64,000 nucleotides of DNA from JAUVKT01 sp942491535 (GTDB lineage Bacteria; Bacteroidota; Bacteroidia; Bacteroidales; VadinHA17): the NCBI GenBank assembly GCA_942491535.1, contig CALOBV010000026.1, forward strand, positions 124,001-188,000. The letters run 5' to 3'. The position numbers and the translations under genes were made by a program. The notes under the pieces were generated by a model. It was given only the letters and a program-made list of their open reading frames with translations. It was not told the DNA's origin and searched no databases. Positions 36,656-45,958 of the stretch are shown here, piece after piece (position 1 is the first letter of the stretch; each line of letters starts with the position of its first letter).

Positions 36656-37471
36656 TTAATATTGTTCCTTTTCGTTGGGGAAGTCACAAGACCTGACATC
36701 CTCTATATATGCTCTCACGGCACCCCCTATCTCCTGGTAGAGATTATGATAGCGCCTCAGAAATCTAGGAGAAAATTCCTGGGTAATTCCAAGCATATCA
36801 TGTAAGACCAGTACCTGTCCGTCTACTTCACTTCCTGCACCTATCCCTATTGTGGGAATATTTATCTCGGCTGTAACTTTTGCAGCCAGCTTTGCAGGTA
36901 TCTTCTCAAGAACAATCCCGAAAACTCCGGAGCTCTCAAGTAATTTTGCATCTTCCAGCAATATACGCGCCTCTTCTTCCTCCTTTGCCCTCACCACATA
37001 AGTGCCAAACTTATGAATTGCCTGCGGCGTAAGTCCGAGATGACCCATAACCGGAATTCCGGCCGAAAGAATCCTGTCTACCGAATCCTTAACTTCTCTT
37101 CCACCTTCCAGCTTCACCCCGTGTGCACCTGTTTCCTTCATAATCCTAACAGCAGATGCCAGAGCTTTTTTTGAATTACCCTGGTAGGTTCCAAAAGGAA
37201 GATCAACTATTATTAAAGCCCTGCTGGCTGCTCTTACAACAGACTGGGCATGATAAATCATATTATCAAGAGTAATGGGGACTGTAGTCTCATGACCTGC
37301 CATTACATTTGAGGCCGAGTCGCCAACCAGTATCACATCCACTCCCGACTCATCTACTATTTTTGCAATTGAATAATCGTATGACGTCAGCATGGCTATT
37401 TTTTCACCCTTCAGCTTCATTTCATTTAAGACATGGGTAGTAACCCTACGTACTGATTTATGAATTGACAT
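36656..37471 (-). CDS. panB: 3-methyl-2-oxobutanoate hydroxymethyltransferase
   Basis: 271 residues, normal length. It transfers a hydroxymethyl group from 5,10-methylene-tetrahydrofolate to 2-oxoisovalerate, the first committed step of pantothenate (coenzyme A) synthesis. Conserved stretches: KIAMLTSYDYSIAKIVDESG, VDVILVGDSASNVMAGHETT (Mg-binding Asp), GAHGVKLEGG, PVMGHLGLTPQ, and PTIGIGAGSEVDGQVLVLHD. The product is a cytosolic decameric TIM barrel in this family. panC and panD are not in the window. Confidence 0.97.
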   Translation of the reverse strand: MSIHKSVRRVTTHVLNEMKLKGEKIAMLTSYDYSIAKIVDESGVDVILVGDSASNVMAGHETTVPITLDNMIYHAQSVVRAASRALIIVDLPFGTYQGNSKKALASAVRIMKETGAHGVKLEGGREVKDSVDRILSAGIPVMGHLGLTPQAIHKFGTYVVRAKEEEEARILLEDAKLLESSGVFGIVLEKIPAKLAAKVTAEINIPTIGIGAGSEVDGQVLVLHDMLGITQEFSPRFLRRYHNLYQEIGGAVRAYIEDVRSCDFPNEKEQY

Positions 37472-37539
37472 TATTCTTCAGTTTTGATTTTCAGACTACA
37501 AAGCTACGAATAGTTTTTAAATTATATCCCGATGAACAC

Positions 37540-37609
37540 TGACACTCTGCTCTGCCTTTTTGTCATTTTAGGGCATCTGTCCAATGATATGGCAATTGTA
37601 AGAGTGTCA
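37540..37609 (+). promoter_or_regulatory. wide inverted repeat upstream of dnaK
   Basis: TGACACTCT (37540-37548) and AGAGTGTCA (37601-37609) are perfect reverse complements separated by 52 nt. CAAATTTG (37608-37615), one base from the TAnnTTTG box, overlaps the right arm, about 85 nt before the dnaK start. The repeat is unlike CIRCE (TTAGCACTC-N9-GAGTGCTAA) in sequence and spacing. It may bind a heat-shock regulator; this is inference. Confidence 0.4.
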
Positions 37610-37697
37610 AATTTGCATAAATATCATAAATATATACAGTGGCACAGTGATTGCTGACTTATAGCAAAACAGAAAAACTTACATAATAAAAAATAAA

Positions 37698-39611
37698 ATG
37701 GGAAAGATAATTGGTATTGATTTAGGAACAACAAATTCATGCGTTTCGGTAATGGAGGGAAATGAACCTGTTGTTATACCTAATAGCGAGGGTAAAAGAA
37801 CAACTCCTTCGATTGTTGCATTTATCGAAAATGGTGAAAGAAAAGTGGGAGACCCGGCCAAAAGACAGGCTATCACAAATCCTCAGAAAACAATATTCTC
37901 CATAAAAAGATTTATGGGTGAGCCATTTAATAATGTATCAAAAGAAATTTCAAGGGTTCCTTACACTGTAGTTAAAGGAGATAATAATACCCCGAGAGTG
38001 AAGATTGATGAACGTATGTACTCCCCTCAGGAAATTTCAGCAATTATACTTCAAAAAATGAAGAAGACAGCTGAAGATTATCTCGGACAGGAAGTTACCG
38101 AGGCTGTCGTTACAGTTCCGGCCTATTTTAACGACTCTCAGCGTCAGGCTACAAAAGAAGCAGGAGAAATTGCAGGGCTTGAAGTTAAAAGAATAATAAA
38201 TGAACCTACCGCAGCGGCGCTTGCTTATGGCCTTGACAAAAAAACAGAGGACCTTAAGGTTGCTGTTTTTGACCTTGGTGGCGGAACTTTTGATATTTCA
38301 ATTCTTGAACTCGGGGATGGTGTGTTTGAAGTAAAATCGACTAATGGGGACACTCACCTTGGAGGTGATGATTTCGACCAGGCAATTATTGACTGGCTGT
38401 CGGAAGAGTTCAAGAAAGACGAAGGAGTCGATCTAAAAAAGGATCCAATGGCTCTCCAGAGACTTAAAGAAGCTGCTGAAAAAGCAAAAATAGAACTATC
38501 AAGTTCAACAAGCACAGAGATAAACCTGCCTTATATAATGCCCGTTGACGGGATTCCAAAACACCTTGTAAAGACTCTTTCAAGGGCTCAGTTTGAGAAA
38601 CTTTCTGACAAGCTGATTCAGGCAGTTATTGCTCCATGTAAAACAGCTCTTAAAGACGCAGGACTGAGTTCTTCAGATATTAATGAGGTGCTTCTGGTTG
38701 GTGGATCAACAAGAATTCCCGCTATCCAGGATGTGGTTGAAAAATTCTTTGGAAGAAAACCATCGAAGGGAGTTAACCCTGATGAGGTTGTCGCAGTTGG
38801 TGCAGCAATCCAGGGTGGTGTTCTGACTGGTGAAGTAAAAGATGTACTCCTACTCGATGTAACTCCTCTTTCACTCGGAATAGAGACCATGGGAGGTGTT
38901 ATGACAAAATTGATTGAATCTAACACAACTATTCCTACAAAGAAGACTGAAACATTCACAACAGCTGCAGATAACCAGCCTTCTGTTGAGATTCATGTTA
39001 TTCAGGGAGAGAGGCCAATGGCATCAGGCAACAAGACTATCGGAAGGTTCCACCTGGATGGTATTCCACCATCACCCAGAGGTATTCCACAGGTTGAAGT
39101 TACTTTTGATATTGACGCAAATGGTATTCTGAATGTTTCTGCTAAAGATAAAGGAACCGGTAAAGAACAACGTATCAGGATAGAAGCTTCATCAGGGCTG
39201 AGCGATGATGAAATAAAGAAAATGAAAGATGAGGCCAAAATGAACGAAGAATCTGATAAAAAAGCTAAAGATACTGTCGATAAGATCAATGCTGCTGACA
39301 GCATGATATTTCAGACTGAAAAGCAGTTAAAAGAGTTTGGAGAAAAACTGCCTGCCGATAAAAAGGAGCCTATTGAGAAAGCCCTGGCTGATCTGAAAGA
39401 AGCACATAAGAGTCAGAATCTGGAAGCAATTGACAAGGCAATGGAAGATATGAATACCCACTGGAAGGCTGCCTCTGAAGAGATCTACAAGTCTCAACAG
39501 GAACAGGGTGGACCGCAGGCCGATCCAACCGGAGCCGGTCAGCCAGGCTCTAAACAGCAGGGAAATGGCGATGATGAGGTTACTGATGTAGACTTCGAGG
39601 AAGTAAAGTAA
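37698..39611 (+). CDS. dnaK: chaperone DnaK (Hsp70)
   Basis: 637 residues. The ATPase domain (1 to about 380) starts GKIIGIDLGTTNSCVSVMEG and contains VFDLGGGTFDISILELGDG and EVLLVGGSTRIPAIQ. The linker DVLLLDVTPLSLGIET leads into the substrate-binding beta domain and the helical lid. The disordered tail is Gln/Gly-rich and ends DDEVTDVDFEEVK, the DnaK signature for co-chaperone binding. All features are normal. grpE and dnaJ are not adjacent. It is monocistronic: a terminator follows 28 nt after the stop. A wide inverted repeat upstream may carry its stress control. Confidence 0.98.
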   Translation: MGKIIGIDLGTTNSCVSVMEGNEPVVIPNSEGKRTTPSIVAFIENGERKVGDPAKRQAITNPQKTIFSIKRFMGEPFNNVSKEISRVPYTVVKGDNNTPRVKIDERMYSPQEISAIILQKMKKTAEDYLGQEVTEAVVTVPAYFNDSQRQATKEAGEIAGLEVKRIINEPTAAALAYGLDKKTEDLKVAVFDLGGGTFDISILELGDGVFEVKSTNGDTHLGGDDFDQAIIDWLSEEFKKDEGVDLKKDPMALQRLKEAAEKAKIELSSSTSTEINLPYIMPVDGIPKHLVKTLSRAQFEKLSDKLIQAVIAPCKTALKDAGLSSSDINEVLLVGGSTRIPAIQDVVEKFFGRKPSKGVNPDEVVAVGAAIQGGVLTGEVKDVLLLDVTPLSLGIETMGGVMTKLIESNTTIPTKKTETFTTAADNQPSVEIHVIQGERPMASGNKTIGRFHLDGIPPSPRGIPQVEVTFDIDANGILNVSAKDKGTGKEQRIRIEASSGLSDDEIKKMKDEAKMNEESDKKAKDTVDKINAADSMIFQTEKQLKEFGEKLPADKKEPIEKALADLKEAHKSQNLEAIDKAMEDMNTHWKAASEEIYKSQQEQGGPQADPTGAGQPGSKQQGNGDDEVTDVDFEEVK

Positions 39612-39638
39612 ACCTAATAGCCATATTCAATATATTTC

Positions 39639-39668
39639 AATCCCGCTAATACAGCGGGATTTTTTTTA
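39639..39668 (+). terminator. terminator after dnaK
   Basis: AATCCCGCT (39639-39647) pairs with AGCGGGATT (39653-39661) around a 5-nt loop, followed by a T run to 39668. Confidence 0.9.
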
Positions 39669-39694
39669 TACTTTTACATATAAATTATCAGGAT

Positions 39695-40486
39695 ATGAAA
39701 TGGACCAGAGTATATGTACTTTTAATAATTATCCTTGCTTCTACTAACATTGTATCAGGTCAGGAAAAAATTAATTTCACTGATGCTAAAGGCCTCAAAC
39801 AGGGTAAATGGATAAAGAAATTTGAGAATGGCAATACCCTCTATGAAGGAATATTTAAGAATAATAAACCTGTTGGAGAGTTTAAAAGATACTATATAAG
39901 CGGTAAAATTATATCTGTACTTAACTATCATGAAAACAGTGATAGCATAGATGCAATATTCTACCATCCAAATGAATACCCTGCAGCAAAGGGGGTATAT
40001 ATACATCAAAAGAAAGAAGGTGAATGGATATTCTATTCTGCAAAAGAAAAAGACTGTATAATCTGCAGGGAAAATTACATCAACAACCTTAAGGAAGGAA
40101 AGAGTGTTAAGTACCATCTAAATGGTAATATTGCCGAAGAACTCTTCTATGTTAATGACTTTAAGGATGGAGGATGGGTACAGTATTTTACCGATGGTCA
40201 GGTATGCATAAAATCCAATTACACGAATAACAGGGTAAATGGTAAATTTGAAACATTCCATACAAATGGCAATAGGGAGATAACTGGTACATATATTAAT
40301 GATATACGCAACGGAGAGTGGAAATTCTATAACGATGACGGCACATTCAAAAGAACCATTATCTACCGCAATGGAGTGGCTGACAACGATAAAGAGTTAA
40401 TCGAAGAAGAAACAAGGTATCTCGATATGCTTGAAAAAAATGGCGGAAAGATTGAAGATCCTGAAAAAAAAGGGATAGTCTGGTAA
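39695..40486 (+). CDS. secreted MORN/YwqK-like repeat protein
   Basis: 263 residues with a signal peptide (about 1-22, ending VSGQ). It then has about eight short beta-hairpin repeats of the YwqK/MORN_2 type with alternating G-x-W and N-G signatures: KQGKWIKKFENGNTLYEGIF, PVGEFKRYYISGKI, KEGEWIFYS, KEGKSVKYHLNGNIAEELFY, GGWVQYFTDGQ, VNGKFETFHTNGN and RNGEWKFYNDDGTFKRTII. The C-terminus is a short acidic helix. Proteins of this kind are common in Bacteroidetes envelopes and are often labelled YwqK-family antitoxins, but no toxin partner is present and I make no such claim. It is 18 nt upstream of xseA and may share its message. Confidence 0.75.
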   Translation: MKWTRVYVLLIIILASTNIVSGQEKINFTDAKGLKQGKWIKKFENGNTLYEGIFKNNKPVGEFKRYYISGKIISVLNYHENSDSIDAIFYHPNEYPAAKGVYIHQKKEGEWIFYSAKEKDCIICRENYINNLKEGKSVKYHLNGNIAEELFYVNDFKDGGWVQYFTDGQVCIKSNYTNNRVNGKFETFHTNGNREITGTYINDIRNGEWKFYNDDGTFKRTIIYRNGVADNDKELIEEETRYLDMLEKNGGKIEDPEKKGIVW

Positions 40487-40504
40487 ACCTAATACTTCCT
40501 TATT

Positions 40505-41818
40505 ATGGAAAACCATAAAATTTCCCTGAAGGAACTTCAGGAGCTTATCAGTGGTACAATATCGACTGAAATTGGGGGGTATTTCTGGGTTAGTGCTGAG
40601 ATCTCAGAATTAAAAATCAATTACAGTGGCCATTGTTATCTTGAACTTGTTGAAAAAGAAGAGAAGAATAGTCTGATATGTGCCAGGATGAGAGCGGTAA
40701 TCTGGAATCGAAAAGCAAGATTCTTACTACCCTACTTTAAAACAACGGCAGGGATCGATCTGAGTGAAGGAATTGCTGTTCTCCTAAAAGGTAAAATAGA
40801 GTATCACGCCGTATACGGCATAAGCCTGGTTATAGATGATATTGATCCGGGGTTTACAATGGGCGACCTGGCTATTAAAAGAAATGAGATTATTAAAAGG
40901 CTGCGATCTGAAGGAGTGATTGACATGAATAAGGATCTATTACTTCCTCTTCACCCCGAAAGAATAGCTGTAATAAGCTCAGGTGAAGCAGCAGGATTTG
41001 AGGATTTTAAGAACCAGTTGCTAAATAACCCATACAGGTATAAATACACGATTGACCTGTTTAAAGCTGTTATGCAGGGTAGTGAAACGGAAAAGTCTGT
41101 AATTAATGCCCTATCCCTTATAAGCGAATCGATCTCAGATTTCGACCTTGTATCAATTGTAAGAGGAGGTGGTTCTCAATCTGACCTAAGCTGGTTCGAT
41201 AACTATGAAATTGCTTATTTTATCACTCAATTCCCAATCCCTGTAATTAGTGGCATAGGTCATGATAAGGATATCTCAGTTACAGATATGGTAGCCCATA
41301 CATCATGCAAAACCCCAACTGCCGTAGCTGATCTTCTTATTGAACAAACTGCAGAAACTGATAGATATATTGATTCACTAAGCAGGAATATTATCAGATC
41401 TTCAAGAGCTGAACTCGACAGATCACTAAACTATGTTGACAGTATCCGAAGTAAGCTTATTTCAGCAAGCAAATTGAGCCTTTCTACCAGGAGAATTACT
41501 CTAACTCATCTTAAAGAGCTAATCAGGTCAGGAACAACTTTATTTTTGAGAGAGAAATATTCTCAATTGAATAGAATAAAGGCTGAGTTGATAAGCGAGC
41601 CTCGAAAATTTGTTACAAAAATTGATACCAGCTTGCATAATATTAGTAAAACCATCGAACACCTCAGCCCTGAGAAGGTATTAAAAAGAGGCTACTCTAT
41701 TACTTTACTAAAGGGTAAATCACTAAAAAAATCTGCTAATATTAATAAGGGTGATAAGATAACTACAATCTTGCATAATGGTAAAATTGATTCCGAAGTC
41801 TTTGATATTAAGGAATAA
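40505..41818 (+). CDS. xseA: exodeoxyribonuclease VII large subunit
   Basis: 437 residues. The N-terminal OB-fold domain (about 8-105) starts SLKELQELISGTISTEIGGY with FWVSAEISELKINYSGHCYL. The catalytic domain (about 125-330) has ERIAVISSGEAAGFEDFKNQ, IVRGGGSQSDLSWFDNYEIA and PVISGIGHDKDISVTDMVAH, then KTPTAVADLL. A long coiled coil and a C-terminal segment with KVLKRGYSITLLKGK follow. With XseB it degrades single-stranded DNA in both directions. The usual xseB partner gene is not next but 3.9 kb downstream, after two histidine-kinase genes on the same strand. Confidence 0.96.
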   Translation: MENHKISLKELQELISGTISTEIGGYFWVSAEISELKINYSGHCYLELVEKEEKNSLICARMRAVIWNRKARFLLPYFKTTAGIDLSEGIAVLLKGKIEYHAVYGISLVIDDIDPGFTMGDLAIKRNEIIKRLRSEGVIDMNKDLLLPLHPERIAVISSGEAAGFEDFKNQLLNNPYRYKYTIDLFKAVMQGSETEKSVINALSLISESISDFDLVSIVRGGGSQSDLSWFDNYEIAYFITQFPIPVISGIGHDKDISVTDMVAHTSCKTPTAVADLLIEQTAETDRYIDSLSRNIIRSSRAELDRSLNYVDSIRSKLISASKLSLSTRRITLTHLKELIRSGTTLFLREKYSQLNRIKAELISEPRKFVTKIDTSLHNISKTIEHLSPEKVLKRGYSITLLKGKSLKKSANINKGDKITTILHNGKIDSEVFDIKE

Positions 41819-41850
41819 TTGCACAAATTGTACTGAATTTTAAGGGGAAT

Positions 41851-43788
41851 ATGAGTAAGTATTACAAACTATTACTATTACTAATATTAGTTTTAGCTAC
41901 GGCTACTCTTGCCGGGCAGGAAGCATTTTTCCCCTATAGCTTGAAATATCCACCCTACGAAGCACTTATAAATAAACTTTCTGATAAATACAGGAATGAG
42001 GCTCGCGACTTTATTTATGAGGGCAATTTTAACGGGATGGAAGCCTGTATTGATATTCAGACTATGCTGAACACCTTTCAGGATCCAATCCTATGTGGGG
42101 ATATAGAAAACCAGAAAGGAGTGATTGAGTATTATAAGAACAATAGTAGTATGGCACTTCAGTATTACCTGAAAGCTCTCGACCATTACAATATGTCAGA
42201 CTACAGAGGTGGGATTAATACAATTATGAACAATATCGCCATCATCTTTAACCATATTGAGGATTATGAGTCGAGCCGCAAGTACCTTTTGAAAGCTATA
42301 GAATCAACTCCTGAGAATGACATAAACAGCAGATCAATATACCTGCTGAACCTGGCTGAAGCAGAGTCGCAACTAAATAATTGTACGGCCGGAATAATGA
42401 TAGCTAATGATTTGCTTGAAATGTACAAGCCCAATGAAATCTTCTTTTCAAAATTGTCTATATATGGTGTGCTTATAGCCTGCTATAATAAAATGGGAAT
42501 GACGGATGAAGCAGATGAATGGATACAAAAAGGAGAAGCAGCTATCGATAATAATTCCACTTATTTCGATAAAATTGCATTTTATAGCCAGGCCCTCAGG
42601 TATCATTTCGAAAAGGGAGAATACCGGGAAGTAATCGAGCTGGGCCGGAATATTTATCCACCCGTGGATACAACATTTATGCGTGATATGTACGAGCCTA
42701 TTAATCATATGGCTATCGCAGCAGTTAATCTCGGCGAAATGGATCTGGCAATTGAACTCGACAGGGTTGCTAACCGTATTGTATACTCAAATGCAGCCCT
42801 GGCAAGAGAAGATTTAATAACACCCTTAATGGTTGAGTACTCTTTTAACCGGGATATTTCAAACCGTGATATGGCACGCTTGCAGCTCACAGAGAACAAT
42901 AAACAGGCCAGAGCACAGAGTATCCTGCTTATAAGTCTTCTTCTCATTATGATAGCTATGATTGTTTTGATACCGGTACTGGTAAGGATCAGAAAATTGC
43001 GAAGCAGTTTTAAAATGGAGCTATCTGATCAAAATAAAAAACTGGAGCAGATAAATAAACAATTAAAGACCGATAATGAAGAACTTGTAAAAGGAAACCA
43101 TTTACTCGACACTTTTATATCTGTTTTTGCCCACGACCTTATTAACCCCTTCCAGGCTATAATTGGATTTTCGCAATTAATGAGTACCGACCACGAGGTA
43201 TTAACAGAAGAAGACTTTATAGAGTATTCTGAATTGCTGTCTGAAACAAGTTTCCATCTGAATCAGCTCCTTACAAATCTAAAAAGCCTTTCAATATCAC
43301 AGGATGATCCCGAAAAGCTTCTACCTTCCAGGGTCTTAATTGGTGATGTTATTAATAATGTTCTGAAATTATTTGAATCAACTGCCAGGAAAAAAAATAT
43401 ACACTTTGAAATATTAAACACAGGAAATAATTGTATTGGATTTACCAATCCTGATGTAATAGAATCAGCAGTCCGCAATGTGATAAGTAATTCCGTAAAA
43501 TTCAGTAACCCTGATAGCAGGATTGAAATAGATTGCACAGAAAGAGGGAAAGAAATTGTTATATCAATTAAGGACTATGGCTCAGGTATCCCCGAAAAAG
43601 TACTCAAACAATTGCTTGATAAAGAAAAGTCGGTATCCAGATTAGGAACAGCAAATGAAAAAGGAAGCGGTATAGGCCTGGCAATTAGTATTGAACTCCT
43701 CGAATCATTCAATGGCTCTCTTGAACTAAAAAGTATGATCGGACAGGGCACTGAAGCAATAATAAAAATTGAAGCATGGAATGAGTAA
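41851..43788 (+). CDS. TPR-containing sensor histidine kinase
   Basis: 645 residues. Signal peptide (about 1-22, ending LAGQ); periplasmic TPR-like helices (about 85-345: GVIEYYKNNSSMALQYYLKA, NNIAIIFNHIEDYESSRKYL); a membrane helix (about 356-379); a coiled coil (about 385-415); a HisKA domain with phosphoacceptor His428 in FISVFAHDLINPFQAIIGFS; and a HATPase domain with Asn547 in VRNVISNSVKFSN, G1 DYGSGIP (575) and G2 GSGIGLAI (605). The kinase looks active. No response-regulator gene is adjacent. It starts 32 nt after xseA, and its last 20 bp overlap a related gene, so the two are translationally coupled. Confidence 0.9.
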   Translation: MSKYYKLLLLLILVLATATLAGQEAFFPYSLKYPPYEALINKLSDKYRNEARDFIYEGNFNGMEACIDIQTMLNTFQDPILCGDIENQKGVIEYYKNNSSMALQYYLKALDHYNMSDYRGGINTIMNNIAIIFNHIEDYESSRKYLLKAIESTPENDINSRSIYLLNLAEAESQLNNCTAGIMIANDLLEMYKPNEIFFSKLSIYGVLIACYNKMGMTDEADEWIQKGEAAIDNNSTYFDKIAFYSQALRYHFEKGEYREVIELGRNIYPPVDTTFMRDMYEPINHMAIAAVNLGEMDLAIELDRVANRIVYSNAALAREDLITPLMVEYSFNRDISNRDMARLQLTENNKQARAQSILLISLLLIMIAMIVLIPVLVRIRKLRSSFKMELSDQNKKLEQINKQLKTDNEELVKGNHLLDTFISVFAHDLINPFQAIIGFSQLMSTDHEVLTEEDFIEYSELLSETSFHLNQLLTNLKSLSISQDDPEKLLPSRVLIGDVINNVLKLFESTARKKNIHFEILNTGNNCIGFTNPDVIESAVRNVISNSVKFSNPDSRIEIDCTERGKEIVISIKDYGSGIPEKVLKQLLDKEKSVSRLGTANEKGSGIGLAISIELLESFNGSLELKSMIGQGTEAIIKIEAWNE

Positions 43789-45742
43789 GCATACTTCTCT
43801 GTATATAACCTTTCTGGTATCAGTTATTATTACCTCAACGATACAAGAATCAAGGGCTCAAACTGCCTTATTTGATTCATTAAATACCTGTGTAGACACA
43901 CTCGATGGGATCGATAAAGTTCTGAAACTCCAGGAAGCTGCCGAATTATTCAGACGAACTTCACTTGATAAAGGCTTATACTTCGCAGAAGAAAGCGAAG
44001 AAATAATAAAAGATATTGAAAACGACTCCCTGCTGGCAGTCAACCATAATATAATAGGAAATCTATACCAGCAGTCTGGTCTGGATAATCAGGCAGAATC
44101 TCAATACAGGACTGCGCTTAAAATATATGAAGAGCTGACCGACAACAACGGAAAAGCGACAGAAACTCATAACCTGGGTATCATTTATATGGACAGACTT
44201 GATACGATCAAGGCCATTGATTACTTCAAGCAATCACTAGACGCAAGGTATAAGACTAATAATAACAGACGGATTGGAGATGGGCTTACAACTCTGGGAG
44301 AAGTATCCAAAAAGTTTGGCAATTATGATAAAGGTATATCATGGCTGACACGAGCTCTTGAATACTTTCCGGAAGATACAGTCTATATGCGGAAATTCAA
44401 TTGCTATTCCCTCCTGGCAGATAGTTATCTCTCTATTGACCCTGAGAAATCGTTGAATTGGATTGACGAGATGAAGAAAATGCAAATGATTGATACTTCA
44501 GGCATTATAACAGAGAAGTATATGATAGCTTTTATGCTTGGTCAATACTATCTGAAAACAGGCAACTACCCGGAATCTGCCAGATTATTTGCTGAAGTTG
44601 GTGATAAAATTGCAAGTATAAATGATACTTATAAGCCTATAGAAACTTTAAGGGAATTATCTGTAAGGCTATATGAAGAAGGTGAAACAAAAAAATCGCT
44701 TGAATTCTCTATTGCAGCCAGGAATAGTAAAAAGGCCCTTGAAGATGAAAGAATAAGAAGTACAATAAGCGAGTATAAGGCAAGGCTTGATTTTATATCT
44801 ACCGATGAAGAAATCAATAGAACAGAAGAACTAAACAACCTGGTGCTTAAAAGAATCCAGACAGAAAGACTTGTTAAATATGTTATGTTCCTTATCCTGT
44901 TTTCTCTTATGGCAATAATAACTATCCTGCTAATAAATTTTTTCAGGCTTAGAAATGATCAGTTTGCCCTAAGCAAAAGGAATATTGAACTAAATGATGC
45001 AAATATAAAAAGTATTGCATACAAGGAAAATATCCTTCATTTTCGCGATAACAAGAGTGTATTCTTTAATATTCTGACTGATAAACTACTTATTCCCTTT
45101 ACCGATCTTACAACCCGCTTAAATGCTCTCTCTGAAAATGCCAAGGTCTCATTTAATAAAGGAAAATTCCTGGCAGACCTTCAGAATATTTACACTCTTG
45201 CAATATCAATTGAAAAAAGCCTTAAAAGAATATTAGTTTGGTCAAAGATCCAAAGAGGAAAGTATGAAGTAAACCGAGAGTTAATTAATGTAAACGATTA
45301 TTTGCATGAACTTCTGCCGGAAATTCTGAAAATGGCTGTAAGGCAAAATATAAAAATTACTTTTGATACTGATCCGGAGCTAGATATTGTATTCGACAGG
45401 AAAGCTCTTAAAAGCATAATAAAGATATTCATCGAAAACAGTATAGATAACTCGCCGAAGAAATCTGAAATTATTATTCGCGGGATAAGTGCCAATAACG
45501 GAGGCATTATTTCAGTTACAGATTTTGGCAAAGGAATTAATCCCGATCTTCAGCAAAGTCTTTTTGATATTAAAAGGGTAGATAATAAAAAAGATAATAG
45601 TGATTTTAAGAAACTCGGCCTTGGCTTATTAATGTCAAAACACCTTGCCGAACTGAATAATAGTCAAATTAGTTTTGAGAGCAAGATAAATAAAGGCACT
45701 AGCTTCTACTTACATATAAAGAAAGAAAATGGCAGAAATTAA
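43769..45742 (+). CDS. TPR histidine-kinase paralogue lacking the phosphoacceptor histidine
   Basis: 657 residues from 43769 (653 from the ATG at 43781, which better fits a signal peptide ending SRAQ). TPR repeats (about 90-320: NHNIIGNLYQQSGLDNQAES, THNLGIIYMDRLDTIKAIDY, TTLGEVSKKFGNYDKGISWL), a membrane helix (about 369-392) and the same coiled-coil/DHp layout as the preceding kinase. Aligning on the Pro-Phe of the DHp motif, AHDLINPF of the first protein is TDKLLIPF here (about 437-444): His is replaced by Asp438. The HATPase domain is retained: Asn557 in FIENSIDNSP, G1 DFGKGI (585) and G2 LGLGLLMS. It could be a dimer partner or regulator of the first kinase (inference). It overlaps the kinase upstream by 20 bp and xseB downstream by 14 bp. 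Confidence 0.87.
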   Translation: MKHGMSKHTSLYITFLVSVIITSTIQESRAQTALFDSLNTCVDTLDGIDKVLKLQEAAELFRRTSLDKGLYFAEESEEIIKDIENDSLLAVNHNIIGNLYQQSGLDNQAESQYRTALKIYEELTDNNGKATETHNLGIIYMDRLDTIKAIDYFKQSLDARYKTNNNRRIGDGLTTLGEVSKKFGNYDKGISWLTRALEYFPEDTVYMRKFNCYSLLADSYLSIDPEKSLNWIDEMKKMQMIDTSGIITEKYMIAFMLGQYYLKTGNYPESARLFAEVGDKIASINDTYKPIETLRELSVRLYEEGETKKSLEFSIAARNSKKALEDERIRSTISEYKARLDFISTDEEINRTEELNNLVLKRIQTERLVKYVMFLILFSLMAIITILLINFFRLRNDQFALSKRNIELNDANIKSIAYKENILHFRDNKSVFFNILTDKLLIPFTDLTTRLNALSENAKVSFNKGKFLADLQNIYTLAISIEKSLKRILVWSKIQRGKYEVNRELINVNDYLHELLPEILKMAVRQNIKITFDTDPELDIVFDRKALKSIIKIFIENSIDNSPKKSEIIIRGISANNGGIISVTDFGKGINPDLQQSLFDIKRVDNKKDNSDFKKLGLGLLMSKHLAELNNSQISFESKINKGTSFYLHIKKENGRN

Positions 45743-45926
45743 ACCGACATTTAATAAGGCACTTGAAGAGCTTGAATCAATACTTAAGGAGATCGAATCC
45801 GGGGAGATGGATGTTGATAAGCTTACATTAAAGGTTAAGAGGGCAGCAGTTTTACTGGATATCTGTAATAAGAAACTCAAGAAGACTGAAGAAGAACTTA
45901 ACAGGATAGTAGAGGACCTGGAATAA
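45729..45926 (+). CDS. xseB: exodeoxyribonuclease VII small subunit
   Basis: 65 residues with the family pattern KPTFNKALEELESILKEIES, then DVDKLTLKVKRAAVLLDICN and KKLKKTEEELNRIVEDLE, a helical hairpin that coats the XseA coiled coil. The ATG lies inside the end of the kinase-like gene (14-bp overlap), so it is translated from the same message. Placement after two kinase genes rather than directly after xseA is unusual. Confidence 0.92.
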   Translation: MAEIKPTFNKALEELESILKEIESGEMDVDKLTLKVKRAAVLLDICNKKLKKTEEELNRIVEDLE

Positions 45927-45928
45927 AA

Positions 45929-45958
45929 AAAATCAGGACCTGAACGTGCCCTGATTTT
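45929..45958 (+). terminator. probable terminator after xseB
   Basis: AAAATCAGG (45929-45937) pairs with CCTGATTTT (45950-45958) around a 12-nt loop. The T run is only four bases, so termination may be weak. Confidence 0.6.

Noticed and set aside
37540..37609. CIRCE element (HrcA operator) before dnaK
   Set aside because: The arms are TGACACTCT/AGAGTGTCA with a 52-nt spacer; CIRCE has TTAGCACTC/GAGTGCTAA with a 9-nt spacer.
39695..40486. YwqK-family antitoxin of a toxin-antitoxin system
   Set aside because: It has a signal peptide and no neighbouring toxin; the repeat pattern alone does not support that role.
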